Origin: Nannocystis pusilla
GTDB lineage: Bacteria; Myxococcota_A; Polyangia; Nannocystales; Nannocystaceae
Length of the DNA: 64,000 nt
NCBI RefSeq assembly: GCF_020073745.1
Contig: NZ_JAIRAU010000001.1
Location: forward strand, 124,001-188,000
Reading direction: 5' to 3'
In this document: in pieces, positions 10,340 through 17,913 of the stretch
Layout: each line of letters begins with the position of its first letter
Position numbering within the stretch: position 1 is the stretch's first letter
Made by a program: the position numbers and the translations under genes
Notes under the pieces: generated by a model
Seen by the model: the letters and a program-made list of their open reading frames with translations, nothing else
Database searches by the model: none
What the model was told of the DNA's origin: nothing

Positions 10340-12643
10340 ATGGCGACGTACATCGCATGGCTCTCCGAGCTGTCCTCCGCCGACGTGCCCAGCGTCGGCG
10401 GCAAGGGCGCCAACCTCGGCGAGATGACCCGCGCCGGGCTGCCGGTGCCCCCGGGCTTCGTCGTCACCACGGCGGCCTTCCTCGCCGCGGTCGACGCCGG
10501 CGGCGTGCGGGATGAGCTTTACGACATGTTCAAAAAGACAGACGGTGATTCGCCGCAGGGGCTGGCGGAGGCGTCGGCGCGGCTGCGGGCGCTGGTCCAG
10601 CGGGCCGGCGTGCCGGCCGACGTGCGGTCGGCGGTCGCGGCGGCCTACGCGGAGCTGGGGGCCGACGTGCCGGTGGCGGTGCGCTCGTCGGCGACCAGCG
10701 AGGACGCCGGCTCGACCTCGTTCGCCGGCATGCACGAGACCTACACCAACGTGGTCGGCGCGGCGGCGCTGTGCGAGCGCATCGTCGCCTGCTGGGCCTC
10801 GGCCTACGGGCAGCGGGCGCTGGCGTATCGCAAGGCGGAGGGCATCGGCGAGGAGCCGACGATCGCGGTGGTGGTGCAGAAGATGGTCGACGCGGCCCGC
10901 GCGGGGGTGATGTTCACCGCCGACCCGGCCACCGGCGACCGCGACACGATCGTGATCGAGGCGGCGTTCGGGCTCGGCGAGGTCGTGGTCGGCGGGCAGG
11001 TCGAGGTCGACACCTACGTGCTGAGCAAGAGCGGGCCGGCGGTCCGCTCGGCGCGGGTCGGGGCCAAGCAATTCAAGATCGTCCGCGACCCTCGCGGGCA
11101 CGAGAATAAAGTGTCCCTCGGGACAGACGAGGCGACCCGCCGCGTGCTCACCGACGACGAGCTGCTGCTGCTCGCGCGCCTCGGCGTGAAGGTCGAGGCG
11201 CACTACGAGGCGCCGCAGGACGTCGAGTGGGCCGAGGCCGGCGGCGAGTTCTTCCTCGTGCAGACGCGGCCGATCACCACGCTGCCGACGGGCGCCAGGG
11301 ACGCCGGCGAGGCGATGCGCGGGCGGGTGCTGCTTCACGGGCTCGGCGCGTCGCCGGGGACGGCCAGCGGCAAGGTGCGGGTGCTGCGGTCGCCCGACGA
11401 GGGCGGCAAGCTCGAGGCGGGTGAGGTGCTGGTGGCGGCGATGACGTCGCCCGACTGGGTGCCGACGATGCGCCGCGCCGCCGCGGTCGTGACCGACTCC
11501 GGCGGCATGACGTGCCACGCCGCGATCGTCAGCCGCGAGCTGAAGATCCCCGCGGTCGTCGGCGCGCGCGAGGCGACCCGCGTGCTGCGCGACGGCGAGG
11601 TCGTGACGGTCGACGGCCGGCGCGGGCAGGTGTTCGCCGGCGCCAAGCCGGAGCGCGTCGAGGTGGTCGCGCCGAGCGTCGGCGAGGCCGCGAGCCCCGG
11701 CGAGGCGCTGGCGACCCGGCTCTACGTCAACCTCGCGCTGGCCGAGCGGGCCGTCGAGGCCGCGGCGCTGCCGGTCGACGGCGTGGGCCTGCTGCGGGCC
11801 GAGTTCATGATCCTCGACGCGCTGGCCGGGCAGCACCCGCGCGACCTGGTGGCCCGCGGCGGCGGGCGCGAGTTCGTGGCGGCGATGACCGACCGCCTGC
11901 GGCAGATCGCGCGGGCGTTCGCGCCGCGGCCGGTGATCTACCGGACCTACGATTTCCGCAGCAACGAGTTCCGCGGGCTCAGCGGCGGCGAGCGCCACGA
12001 GCCGCGCGAGGACAACCCGATGATCGGGTACCGCGGCTGCTATCGCTACATCAAGGATCCCGCGCTGTTCGACCTCGAGCTCGAGGCGCTGGCGGAGGTG
12101 CGCGAGGAGACGCAAAACCTCCACCTGATGATCCCGTTCGTGCGCACGCGCTGGGAGCTCGAGCGCTGCATCGAGCGGATCGACCGCAGCCCGCTCGGCG
12201 ACGACCGCGGGCTGCTGCGCTGGGTGATGGCCGAGGTGCCCTCAGTGGCGTTTTGGATCCCCGAGTACGCGCGGCTCGGGATCCACGGCGTCTCGATCGG
12301 CTCCAACGACCTCACGCAGTTGATGCTCGGGGTCGACCGCGACTCGGAGATCTGCGCCGAGCTGTTCGACGAGTCCGACCCGGCCGTCGTCGACGCGATC
12401 GCCCGGATCATCGCCACCGCCCGCGCCCACGGGCTCACGTCGTCGCTGTGCGGGCAGGCGCCGTCGAACCGGCCCGAGTTCGCCGAGACGCTGGTGCGCC
12501 TCGGCATCACGTCGATCTCCGTCAACGTCGACGCGGTCCACCAGGCCCGCGCCACCGTGGCCGCGGCCGAGAAGCGGCTGCTGGTCGCGGCTGCTCGTTC
12601 GAACATGACCAAAAGGACATGGTCTGACGAGGCCCGGCGCTGA
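10340..12643 (+). CDS. ppsA: Phosphoenolpyruvate synthase (pyruvate, water dikinase)
   Basis: A 767-residue gluconeogenic enzyme making phosphoenolpyruvate from pyruvate and ATP. Three domains are in the usual order. The ATP-grasp part opens with SVGGKGANLGEM and PVAVRSSATSEDAGSTSFAGMHE. The swivelling domain has the phosphohistidine motif DSGGMTCHAAIVSRE (His about residue 393). The PEP-binding TIM barrel has GSNDLTQLMLGVDRD and the catalytic cysteine in SLCGQAPS (about residue 703). It follows gnd by 31 bp, with CATAGT 6 nt before the ATG. Three dispersed-element copies lie inside (10524-10541, 11112-11125, 12603-12623), each bringing AAA, ACA or AGG codons otherwise scarce in the gene. Confidence 0.96.
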   Translation: MATYIAWLSELSSADVPSVGGKGANLGEMTRAGLPVPPGFVVTTAAFLAAVDAGGVRDELYDMFKKTDGDSPQGLAEASARLRALVQRAGVPADVRSAVAAAYAELGADVPVAVRSSATSEDAGSTSFAGMHETYTNVVGAAALCERIVACWASAYGQRALAYRKAEGIGEEPTIAVVVQKMVDAARAGVMFTADPATGDRDTIVIEAAFGLGEVVVGGQVEVDTYVLSKSGPAVRSARVGAKQFKIVRDPRGHENKVSLGTDEATRRVLTDDELLLLARLGVKVEAHYEAPQDVEWAEAGGEFFLVQTRPITTLPTGARDAGEAMRGRVLLHGLGASPGTASGKVRVLRSPDEGGKLEAGEVLVAAMTSPDWVPTMRRAAAVVTDSGGMTCHAAIVSRELKIPAVVGAREATRVLRDGEVVTVDGRRGQVFAGAKPERVEVVAPSVGEAASPGEALATRLYVNLALAERAVEAAALPVDGVGLLRAEFMILDALAGQHPRDLVARGGGREFVAAMTDRLRQIARAFAPRPVIYRTYDFRSNEFRGLSGGERHEPREDNPMIGYRGCYRYIKDPALFDLELEALAEVREETQNLHLMIPFVRTRWELERCIERIDRSPLGDDRGLLRWVMAEVPSVAFWIPEYARLGIHGVSIGSNDLTQLMLGVDRDSEICAELFDESDPAVVDAIARIIATARAHGLTSSLCGQAPSNRPEFAETLVRLGITSISVNVDAVHQARATVAAAEKRLLVAAARSNMTKRTWSDEARR
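11112..11125. repeat. Dispersed inverted-repeat element, copy in ppsA
   Basis: TGTCCC and GGGACA are perfect arms around TC, encoding Ser-Leu-Gly-Thr with a rare ACA codon. It belongs to the recurring ACATGNCC...GGNCAGGT family described in the findings. Confidence 0.7.
12603..12623. repeat. Dispersed inverted-repeat element, copy at the ppsA 3' end
   Basis: ACATGACC, an AAAA loop, then GGACATGGT. It encodes N-M-T-K-R-T-W with AAA, AGG and ACA codons in the last 15 codons of ppsA. Confidence 0.6.
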
Positions 12644-12703
12644 GCGAGAGCCCCGCGGCGAATCGACTGGCGACGGCGTGTGAGCGTGCTATGGTGCCGC
12701 TCC

Positions 12704-13117
12704 ATGCGTCAAGGTCGATGGATGAATCGTGTCACTCTGTCTCTCGTCGCGCTCGTCGGTTGTCATTCGGTCATGGCCGGCTGCGCGGCCTCGCCGGGCC
12801 CCGCGGCGACGGCCCCGGCCGCCGCCGCGGCGACGGCGGAGCTGACGGTCACGTACAGGGGCGCGCCGCTGTCGAACGCGCGGATCGTCGCCCGGCTCGG
12901 GCAGGAGGCGCGCATCGACACGACCACCGACGACGGCCACAGCGCGGCGATCAAGCTGCTGATCGAGGACGGAGGCGCGGGCAACTACCGCACCGCTGTC
13001 GACGTCCAGTACGACGGGGCGACGATCGGCTCGAACCTCTTCCTCAGCGCGCCCGGGCAGAGTGCGGCCGCCGAGAGCGATGAGCTGCGGCTCACGCTGC
13101 GCGTGAGCCCGGCGTGA
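12704..13117 (+). CDS. Small predicted lipoprotein of unknown function
   Basis: A 137-residue protein. A basic start (MRQGRWMNR), a hydrophobic core (VTLSLVALVGCHSV) and a lipobox VMAGC indicate export and lipidation at that cysteine. After an Ala/Pro linker, a single beta-rich domain begins TAELTVTYRGAPLSNARIVARL, reminiscent of small carboxypeptidase-regulatory/Ig-like folds ('V.G.PL..A.V'), but no family is claimed. Start choice: TATGGT (12690-12695) stands 8 nt before ATG 12704, suggesting a leaderless mRNA; the alternative ATG 12722 has AAGG upstream and keeps the signal peptide. It ends convergently with the alcohol dehydrogenase. Confidence 0.65.
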   Translation: MRQGRWMNRVTLSLVALVGCHSVMAGCAASPGPAATAPAAAAATAELTVTYRGAPLSNARIVARLGQEARIDTTTDDGHSAAIKLLIEDGGAGNYRTAVDVQYDGATIGSNLFLSAPGQSAAAESDELRLTLRVSPA

Positions 13118-13122
13118 ATGTG

Positions 13123-13143
13123 ACATGCTCTAAAAGAGCAGGT
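13123..13143. terminator. Hairpin at a convergent gene end (dispersed-element copy)
   Basis: ACATGCTCT, an AAA loop, then AGAGCAGGT. Eight of nine positions pair, with only the third (A opposite G) mismatched. It lies in the 42-bp gap between the convergent lipoprotein and alcohol dehydrogenase genes, where a bidirectional terminator is expected. The stem bases GCTCT/AGAGC differ from the usual GTCC/GGAC but stay complementary. Confidence 0.55.
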
Positions 13144-13159
13144 GCTATGGTTGTACGAA

Positions 13160-14143
13160 TCACGGCACCAGCACCGCAGCGCCCGTGAACGCGCCGGCTC
13201 GCAGGTCGGTGAGCGCCTGGTTGGCTTCTATTAATGAGTAGGTGTGCGTCGCCAGGCGCAGCGGGGTGCGGGCGGCGGCGGCGAAGAAGGCGTGGCCGTC
13301 GGCGCGGGTCAAGTTGGCGACGGAACGCAGCACCCGCTCGCCCCACAGCAGCTCGTACGGGAAGCCGGGGATGTCGCTCATGTGAATGCCGCCGCACACG
13401 ACCACGCCGCCGGGACGCACGACCCGCAGCGCGGCGGGGACCAGCGCGCCGACGGGCGCGAACAGGATCGCGGCGTCGAGCGGCTCGGGCGGGACATCGT
13501 CGGAGCCGCCGGCCCACACGGCGCCGAGGCTGCGTGCGAACTCCTGGGCCTCGGCGTCGCCCGGGCGCGTGAATGCGTAGACGCGCCGGCGCTCGTGCGC
13601 GGCCAGCTGACAGAGGATGTGCGCGGCGGCGCCGAAGCCGTAGAGGCCGAGCGCGCCGGGGTTGCCGGCCAGGCGATAGCTGCGGTAGCCGATCAGGCCG
13701 GCGCACAGCAGCGGGGCGGCCTCGACGTCCTGGTAGCGCGCGGGCACCTCGAAGCAGAACCGCGCGTCGGCGACCGCGAGCTCGCTGTAGCCGCCGTCGA
13801 GCGTGTAGCCGGTGAAGCGCGCGTTCGGGCACAGGTTCTCCTGGCCCCGAAGACAGGCGTTGCAATGTCCGCAGGCGCCGCCGAGCCAGGGCACACCGAC
13901 CCGGGTGCCGGAGGGAAACTCGCCGGCCCTGGCGCCGCGTGCGACGATCCGGCCGACGATCTCGTGGCCGCAGATCAGCGGGAGCCTGGGGTCGGGGAGA
14001 TCGCCGTCGACGACGTGCAGATCGGTGCGACACACGCCGCAGGCGGCGACCTGGATCACGACCTGATGCGGGCCGGGCTCGGGGGCCGGTCGATCGACGA
14101 GCTGCAGCGGCTCGCCGACGCGTTCGAGGACCATCGCGCGCAT
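13160..14143 (-). CDS. Zinc-dependent alcohol dehydrogenase
   Basis: A 327-residue zinc alcohol dehydrogenase of the MDR superfamily. Catalytic-zinc ligands are visible in ACGVCRTDLHVVDGDLP and ICGHEIVG (Cys, then the GHE motif), and the structural-zinc set is GGACGHCNACLRGQENLCPN. The NAD(P)-binding part is LYGFGAAAHILCQLAAHERRRVYAFTR. The sequence resembles the AdhP-like subgroup acting on small primary alcohols. The ATG at 14143 was chosen because the family starts at MRAMVLERVGEPLQLVDRPAPEPGP; it lies 5 bp after the stop of the unknown gene upstream, indicating an operon. It ends convergently at the hairpin 13123-13143. Confidence 0.93.
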   Translation of the reverse strand: MRAMVLERVGEPLQLVDRPAPEPGPHQVVIQVAACGVCRTDLHVVDGDLPDPRLPLICGHEIVGRIVARGARAGEFPSGTRVGVPWLGGACGHCNACLRGQENLCPNARFTGYTLDGGYSELAVADARFCFEVPARYQDVEAAPLLCAGLIGYRSYRLAGNPGALGLYGFGAAAHILCQLAAHERRRVYAFTRPGDAEAQEFARSLGAVWAGGSDDVPPEPLDAAILFAPVGALVPAALRVVRPGGVVVCGGIHMSDIPGFPYELLWGERVLRSVANLTRADGHAFFAAAARTPLRLATHTYSLIEANQALTDLRAGAFTGAAVLVP

Positions 14144-14148
14144 GGCAG

Positions 14149-14781
14149 TCAGGAGGCCGCAGGGTCGAGGGCGGCGCGGCGGATCGCGCCGAGCCACGGG
14201 GTGGCCTTGCGGATCAGCCCGTGCACGAGGATCGGCTTGCCGAGCACGAGGTCGTCGCGGCGCACGACGTCGAGGGTGAAGCTGACCTCGCACGGGCCGC
14301 CACGGTCGGCGGTGACGAGCCGCAGCTGGTCACCGCCGTCGATGATGAGCTCCCCCGCGAGCGCGCCGTAACCCACGGTGCCCTCGCCGCCGACGCCGGC
14401 GACGGCCGCCAGCTGCTCGGCGTCGAGCCGCCGCAGGTGCAGGTCTCGCACGACCTGGGCCCGCTTGGCGACGAGCACCAGCTCGCCGCCGGCGTCGCGC
14501 TCGAGCACGCCGGTGAGCAGGACGTCGTGATCGAAGAAATCTCGCAGGCCGCGCGGATGGCGGCCGCCAGGCCCGGCCAGCCGCGGCGAGAAGTCGTCCA
14601 TCGGCAGCCACGGGGTCACACGCAGACGCCGGCCCTGGGTGTCCTCGAGGACAGGCCAGCGGTCGCCGACGCCGTCGCCGCAGCGCCGCAGGTGCCCGCG
14701 ACCGGTGACGATCCGCCGCAAGAGCTGGTCCGAGTGCTCGAGCAGCGTGCTGAGGTCGATGGCACGCGAGGCGTCATACAT
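14149..14781 (-). CDS. Hypothetical protein co-transcribed with an alcohol dehydrogenase
   Basis: A 210-residue protein with no recognised family, signal peptide or membrane segment. It alternates short beta-like strands (RRLRVTPWLPMDDF, DVLLTGVLERDAGGELVLVAKRAQVV, CEVSFTLDVVRRDDLVLGKPILVHGLI), compatible with a beta-barrel or OB-like fold, though this is a guess. Start taken at MYDASRAIDLS (14781); a longer frame adds only Arg/Pro-rich shadow sequence. A perfect TGTCC-TCGA-GGACA palindrome (14640-14653) lies inside. Its function may be tied to the dehydrogenase just downstream. Confidence 0.6.
   Translation of the reverse strand: MYDASRAIDLSTLLEHSDQLLRRIVTGRGHLRRCGDGVGDRWPVLEDTQGRRLRVTPWLPMDDFSPRLAGPGGRHPRGLRDFFDHDVLLTGVLERDAGGELVLVAKRAQVVRDLHLRRLDAEQLAAVAGVGGEGTVGYGALAGELIIDGGDQLRLVTADRGGPCEVSFTLDVVRRDDLVLGKPILVHGLIRKATPWLGAIRRAALDPAAS
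14640..14653. repeat. Dispersed inverted-repeat element, perfect palindromic copy
   Basis: TGTCCTCGAGGACA is a perfect 14-bp palindrome inside the hypothetical gene at 14149-14781, extended on the right to GGACAGG as in other copies. Confidence 0.65.
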
Positions 14782-15133
14782 GCGCCGGAAAGATGGCCGG
14801 CGGCGCCACCGCGGCAACCACCGGCGAGGCCGAGGAGGACGCACCCGATCTCACGCCAACGCCGATGCACGCACGAATTTCGGCGGGTACGAGCACAGCG
14901 CCGGCGCGGCGGCCTCCGCGGGCAAATGCGGCCCATCCGCGGCGATCCGCGGCGGACGAGCAGTCGGCCGCGGCGCGGCGAGCCAGGTCGTGAATTTTTA
15001 AATGTGAATCGCTCGATGGATTGAGGAGAGAGCAGATCGACACATGCGTCGGAGACGGTGTGTCTATATTGATATGTCTAAATGGACATGTCCTCGGGGT
15101 CTTGAGATGTTTATGCGACGACGGCGCGTCGGG
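14782..15133. other. 352-bp intergenic region with AT-rich patch and dispersed-element copy
   Basis: There is no credible gene. Positions 14990-15010 are unusually AT-rich for this genome (AATTTTTAAATGTG) and may hold the promoter of the minus-strand gene starting at 14781. At 15072-15093, ATATGTC faces GGACATGTCC (itself a 10-bp palindrome). Nothing else was recognised. Confidence 0.5.
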
Positions 15134-15751
15134 TCAGGCGGGCAGGCCTGCGAGCTCGAGCGCGAGCTCGCAGTATGCGTCGACGTCGCTCGGCGTTTGC
15201 GGGTCGTCGGGCGGCCGCGGGGCCCATGCGGAGGTCGTCGACGCCGATTTGCGCGGGAACAGCAGCTCCCACTGCTCGTCATCCTCGCGGTCGAGGAACG
15301 CGGCGCGGGCCTGGCCGGCCGCGGCGAGCGAGGTCATGACCCGACGAGCGCTGCCTGGCCCGGCGAACAGCAGGCTCATGCCGCTGCTCGCGGGGTTCAG
15401 GGTCAGGACCACGTACCGCGGGCCGGCGCGGAGCGCCATGTAGACGAGGCCGACGCCGGCCTTGCCGTTCTGCAGGTGACGCGCGAGCGGTTCGTTGTAG
15501 CCGTCGAAGTAGCGCCGGACCTCGGCGTCGACCGGGACCAGGACCACGAGGTCGTAGTGGTTGACGATGTCGAACGCCGGCGGCAACCCGCGCACGCCGG
15601 CGTCGCCGCGGTGCGGAGTGTTCGGCGCCCACGGCCGGCAGGCGCGCAGCCGGCGGGCGTAGCCGTCCTCCACCCGGTCCGCGAGGGCCGCCAGCAACGC
15701 GTCGGCGCCGCTGCGCGGAGCGATGAACTCGAAGCGGTAGCTGAGACCCAT
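15134..15751 (-). CDS. Hypothetical protein
   Basis: A 205-residue cytoplasmic protein without recognised domain. It opens MGLSYRFEFIAPRSGADALLAALADRVE and has a central FDIVNHYDLVVLVPVDAEVRRYF and a strand-rich VGLVYMALRAGPRYVVLTLNPASSGMSLLF, which suggests an alpha/beta ferredoxin-like fold, but this is only a shape argument. The last 30 residues are Pro-rich. It follows agmatine deiminase by 31 bp on the same strand and is probably the last gene of the DHS-like/agmatine deiminase operon. A polyamine role cannot be inferred from the sequence itself. Confidence 0.6.
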   Translation of the reverse strand: MGLSYRFEFIAPRSGADALLAALADRVEDGYARRLRACRPWAPNTPHRGDAGVRGLPPAFDIVNHYDLVVLVPVDAEVRRYFDGYNEPLARHLQNGKAGVGLVYMALRAGPRYVVLTLNPASSGMSLLFAGPGSARRVMTSLAAAGQARAAFLDREDDEQWELLFPRKSASTTSAWAPRPPDDPQTPSDVDAYCELALELAGLPA

Positions 15752-15782
15752 GCCGCCGCTCTTCCGGGGACGACGGCGCCGT

Positions 15783-16814
15783 TCAGAACGGCTGCTGCTG
15801 GCTGAGGCAGTGCAGCGAGCCGAGGCCCACGACGAGGTACTTCGCGGCCACCGGGACGACGACGCGGTCGGGGAACAGCTGCTCGAAGATCTTCAGGGCC
15901 ACCTCGTCGCTGCGCTGGTCGAAGGTCGGGACGAGCACGGCGCGGTTGGCGAACAGGAAGTTGGCGTAGCTGGCGGGGACCTGGCGGATGCCGCCGGGCC
16001 AGTCGTCCTCGGGCGGGAAGTCCCAGAAGATCGGGTCGGGCACCGGCAGCTCGACCAGCTGCAGCTTGTTGCCGCTCTGGTCGCGGGCCTCGGTCAGCGC
16101 GGTCCAGTTGCGCTCGAGCACCTCGTGGTCGGGGTGCCCGGCCGGCGCGCGCACGGCGGCGACCGTGTCGGTCTTGACGAAGCGGGCCAGGTCGTCGATG
16201 TGGCCGTCGGTGTCGTCGCCGGCGATGCCCGCGGGCAGCCAGATCGCGTGGGTGGTGCCGAGCGCGGCGTGCAGCTCGCGCTCGATGTCGGCGCGGCCGA
16301 GGCTGGCGTTGCGGCCGGGGTGGAACAGGCACGACTCGGAGGTCATGACCGTGCCGACGCCGTTGACCTCGATGCTGCCGCCCTCGAGCACGAAGTCGTG
16401 GACCCACAGCGGCATGTTCAGCAGCAGCGCGACCTTCTGCGGCACGAGGTCGTCGTTCTGGCAGTCGCCGTACTTGCCGCCCCAATTGTTGAAGTGGAAG
16501 TCGTGCAGGGCCAGCGCGCCGTCGGAGATCCGCTTGACGAAGATCGGGCCGTAGTCGCGGATCCACGCGTCGTCGGTGGCGATCGAGATCGACTCGCCGA
16601 GCATGCGCACGGGGACGAAGCGGCGCACGGCGGCGGTGAAGTCGGCGTGCTGCCGCTGCGCCTCGGCCAGGCAGCCGGGCCAGGTGGTCGGGTTGTGCGG
16701 GCGCGACAGCCAGATCGACGACAGCGGCTCCCACTCGGCGGGCATGCGGTAGCCGAGCTCGGCCGCGGAGGCGGTCAGCTCGGCCAGGGGGTGAGCGATG
16801 CGCGGGTGCTTCAC
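15783..16814 (-). CDS. aguA: Agmatine deiminase
   Basis: A 343-residue enzyme of the peptidylarginine-deiminase-like superfamily converting agmatine to N-carbamoylputrescine and ammonia. Family motifs are all present: DDAWIRDYGPIFV, FNNWGGKY, VLEGGSIEVNGVGTVMTSESCLF, AGDDTDGHIDDLARFV, and the catalytic cysteine in GLGSLHCLSQQQP (Cys 336). It starts 4 bp after the stop of the deoxyhypusine-synthase-family gene, so the two are translated from one mRNA. Together they suggest a route from agmatine toward putrescine and then a larger polyamine. N-carbamoylputrescine amidase (aguB) is not in the window. Confidence 0.95.
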   Translation of the reverse strand: MKHPRIAHPLAELTASAAELGYRMPAEWEPLSSIWLSRPHNPTTWPGCLAEAQRQHADFTAAVRRFVPVRMLGESISIATDDAWIRDYGPIFVKRISDGALALHDFHFNNWGGKYGDCQNDDLVPQKVALLLNMPLWVHDFVLEGGSIEVNGVGTVMTSESCLFHPGRNASLGRADIERELHAALGTTHAIWLPAGIAGDDTDGHIDDLARFVKTDTVAAVRAPAGHPDHEVLERNWTALTEARDQSGNKLQLVELPVPDPIFWDFPPEDDWPGGIRQVPASYANFLFANRAVLVPTFDQRSDEVALKIFEQLFPDRVVVPVAAKYLVVGLGSLHCLSQQQPF

Positions 16815-16818
16815 GGCG

Positions 16819-17796
16819 TCACCAACCCAGCACGTAGGCGAACACGAGCGGCGCGACGATCGTCGCGTCGGACTCGATGATGAAGTTGGGGGTGTTCACG
16901 CCGAGCTTGCCCCACGTGATCTTCTCGTTCGGCACCGCGCCGGAGTACGAGCCGTAGCTGGTGGTGCTGTCGCTGATCTGGCAGAAGTAGCCCCACAGCG
17001 GCACGTCGGTGCGCCGCAGGTCCTGGTGCAGCATCGGCACCACGCAGATCGGGAAGTCGCCGGCGATGCCGCCGCCGATCTGGAAGAACCCGATCGAGCT
17101 CTTGTCGGCGGTGCCCGTGTACCACCTCGCCAGCTCGGTCATGTACTCGATGCCGGTGCGCACCGTGTGCACGTTCTTGACGTGGCCCTCGATGACGTGG
17201 CCGGCGTACATGTTGCCGAGCGTCGAGTCCTCCCAGCCGGGCACGAACATCGGCAGGTCGCGCTCGGCCGCCGCCATCAGCCAGCTGTCCTTCGGGTCGA
17301 TCTGGAAGCTGTCCTTCAGGACACCCGACCGCAAGATCTTGTACATGAACTGGTGCGGGAACCAGCGCTCGCCGGCGCGGTCGGCGCCCTCCCACTCGGC
17401 CAGCACCGCGGTCTCGATGCGCCGCATCGCCTCCATCTCCGGAATGCAGGTGTCGGTCACCCGGTTCAGGTGCCGCTCCAGCAGCGCCTGCTCGTCCTGC
17501 GCGGTCAGCGAGCGGTAGTGCGGGACGCGCACGTAATGGTCGTGCGCGACGAGGTTGAACACGTCCTCTTCCAGGTTGGCGCCGGTACAGCTGATCGCCG
17601 ACACCTTGCCCTGGCGGATCATCTCGGCCAGGCTGAGACCGAGCTCGGCGGTGCTCATCGCGCCGGCGAGGGTCACCAGCATGCTGCCGCCGCGGTCCAG
17701 ATGGGCCCGGTACGCCGTCGCGGCGTCGACGAGCGCCGCCGCGTTGAAGTGGCGGTAATGGCGGCGAATGAACTCGGAGATCGGTCGGTCCTGCAT
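16819..17796 (-). CDS. Deoxyhypusine synthase-family protein (possible homospermidine synthase)
   Basis: A 325-residue member of the NAD-dependent deoxyhypusine synthase family. GGSMLVTLAGAMSTAELGLSLAEMI, SCTGANLEEDVFNLVAH, IGGGIAGDFPICVVPM and DSTTSYGSYSGAVPNEKITWGK are recognisable; the Lys of the final WGK (about residue 297) corresponds to the catalytic lysine. Bacteria have no eIF5A, so the protein is unlikely to modify it. Known bacterial relatives make homospermidine from spermidine/putrescine, and the adjoining agmatine deiminase supports a polyamine role. The ATG at 17796 has TATTCT 11 nt upstream. A CTGTCC-TTCA-GGACAC element copy lies at 17309-17324. Confidence 0.88.
   Translation of the reverse strand: MQDRPISEFIRRHYRHFNAAALVDAATAYRAHLDRGGSMLVTLAGAMSTAELGLSLAEMIRQGKVSAISCTGANLEEDVFNLVAHDHYVRVPHYRSLTAQDEQALLERHLNRVTDTCIPEMEAMRRIETAVLAEWEGADRAGERWFPHQFMYKILRSGVLKDSFQIDPKDSWLMAAAERDLPMFVPGWEDSTLGNMYAGHVIEGHVKNVHTVRTGIEYMTELARWYTGTADKSSIGFFQIGGGIAGDFPICVVPMLHQDLRRTDVPLWGYFCQISDSTTSYGSYSGAVPNEKITWGKLGVNTPNFIIESDATIVAPLVFAYVLGW
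17309..17324. repeat. Dispersed inverted-repeat element, copy in the DHS-like gene
   Basis: CTGTCC, TTCA loop, GGACAC. The inner five base pairs are perfect; it lies within the minus-strand coding sequence. Confidence 0.6.
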
Positions 17797-17913
17797 GCGG
17801 CGGGCAGAGAATACGCGATCGCTGGCCCCAGTGGCACGGTCTGAACGGTGTCTCGCGGACAATGCGCACGAGGGCCTGGTGGCCCGGTCGGAAGGACAGT
17901 AGGTTTGCCCCGC
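17797..17913. promoter_or_regulatory. Divergent promoter region, DHS-like gene / glpD
   Basis: TAGGTT (17900-17905) is 8 nt before the glpD ATG. On the opposite strand TATTCT (plus 17808-17813) is 11 nt before the DHS-like ATG. TGTC-TCGCG-GACA (17849-17861) forms a small inverted repeat mid-region and GGACAG occurs at 17894-17899. No activator site could be named. Confidence 0.45.
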
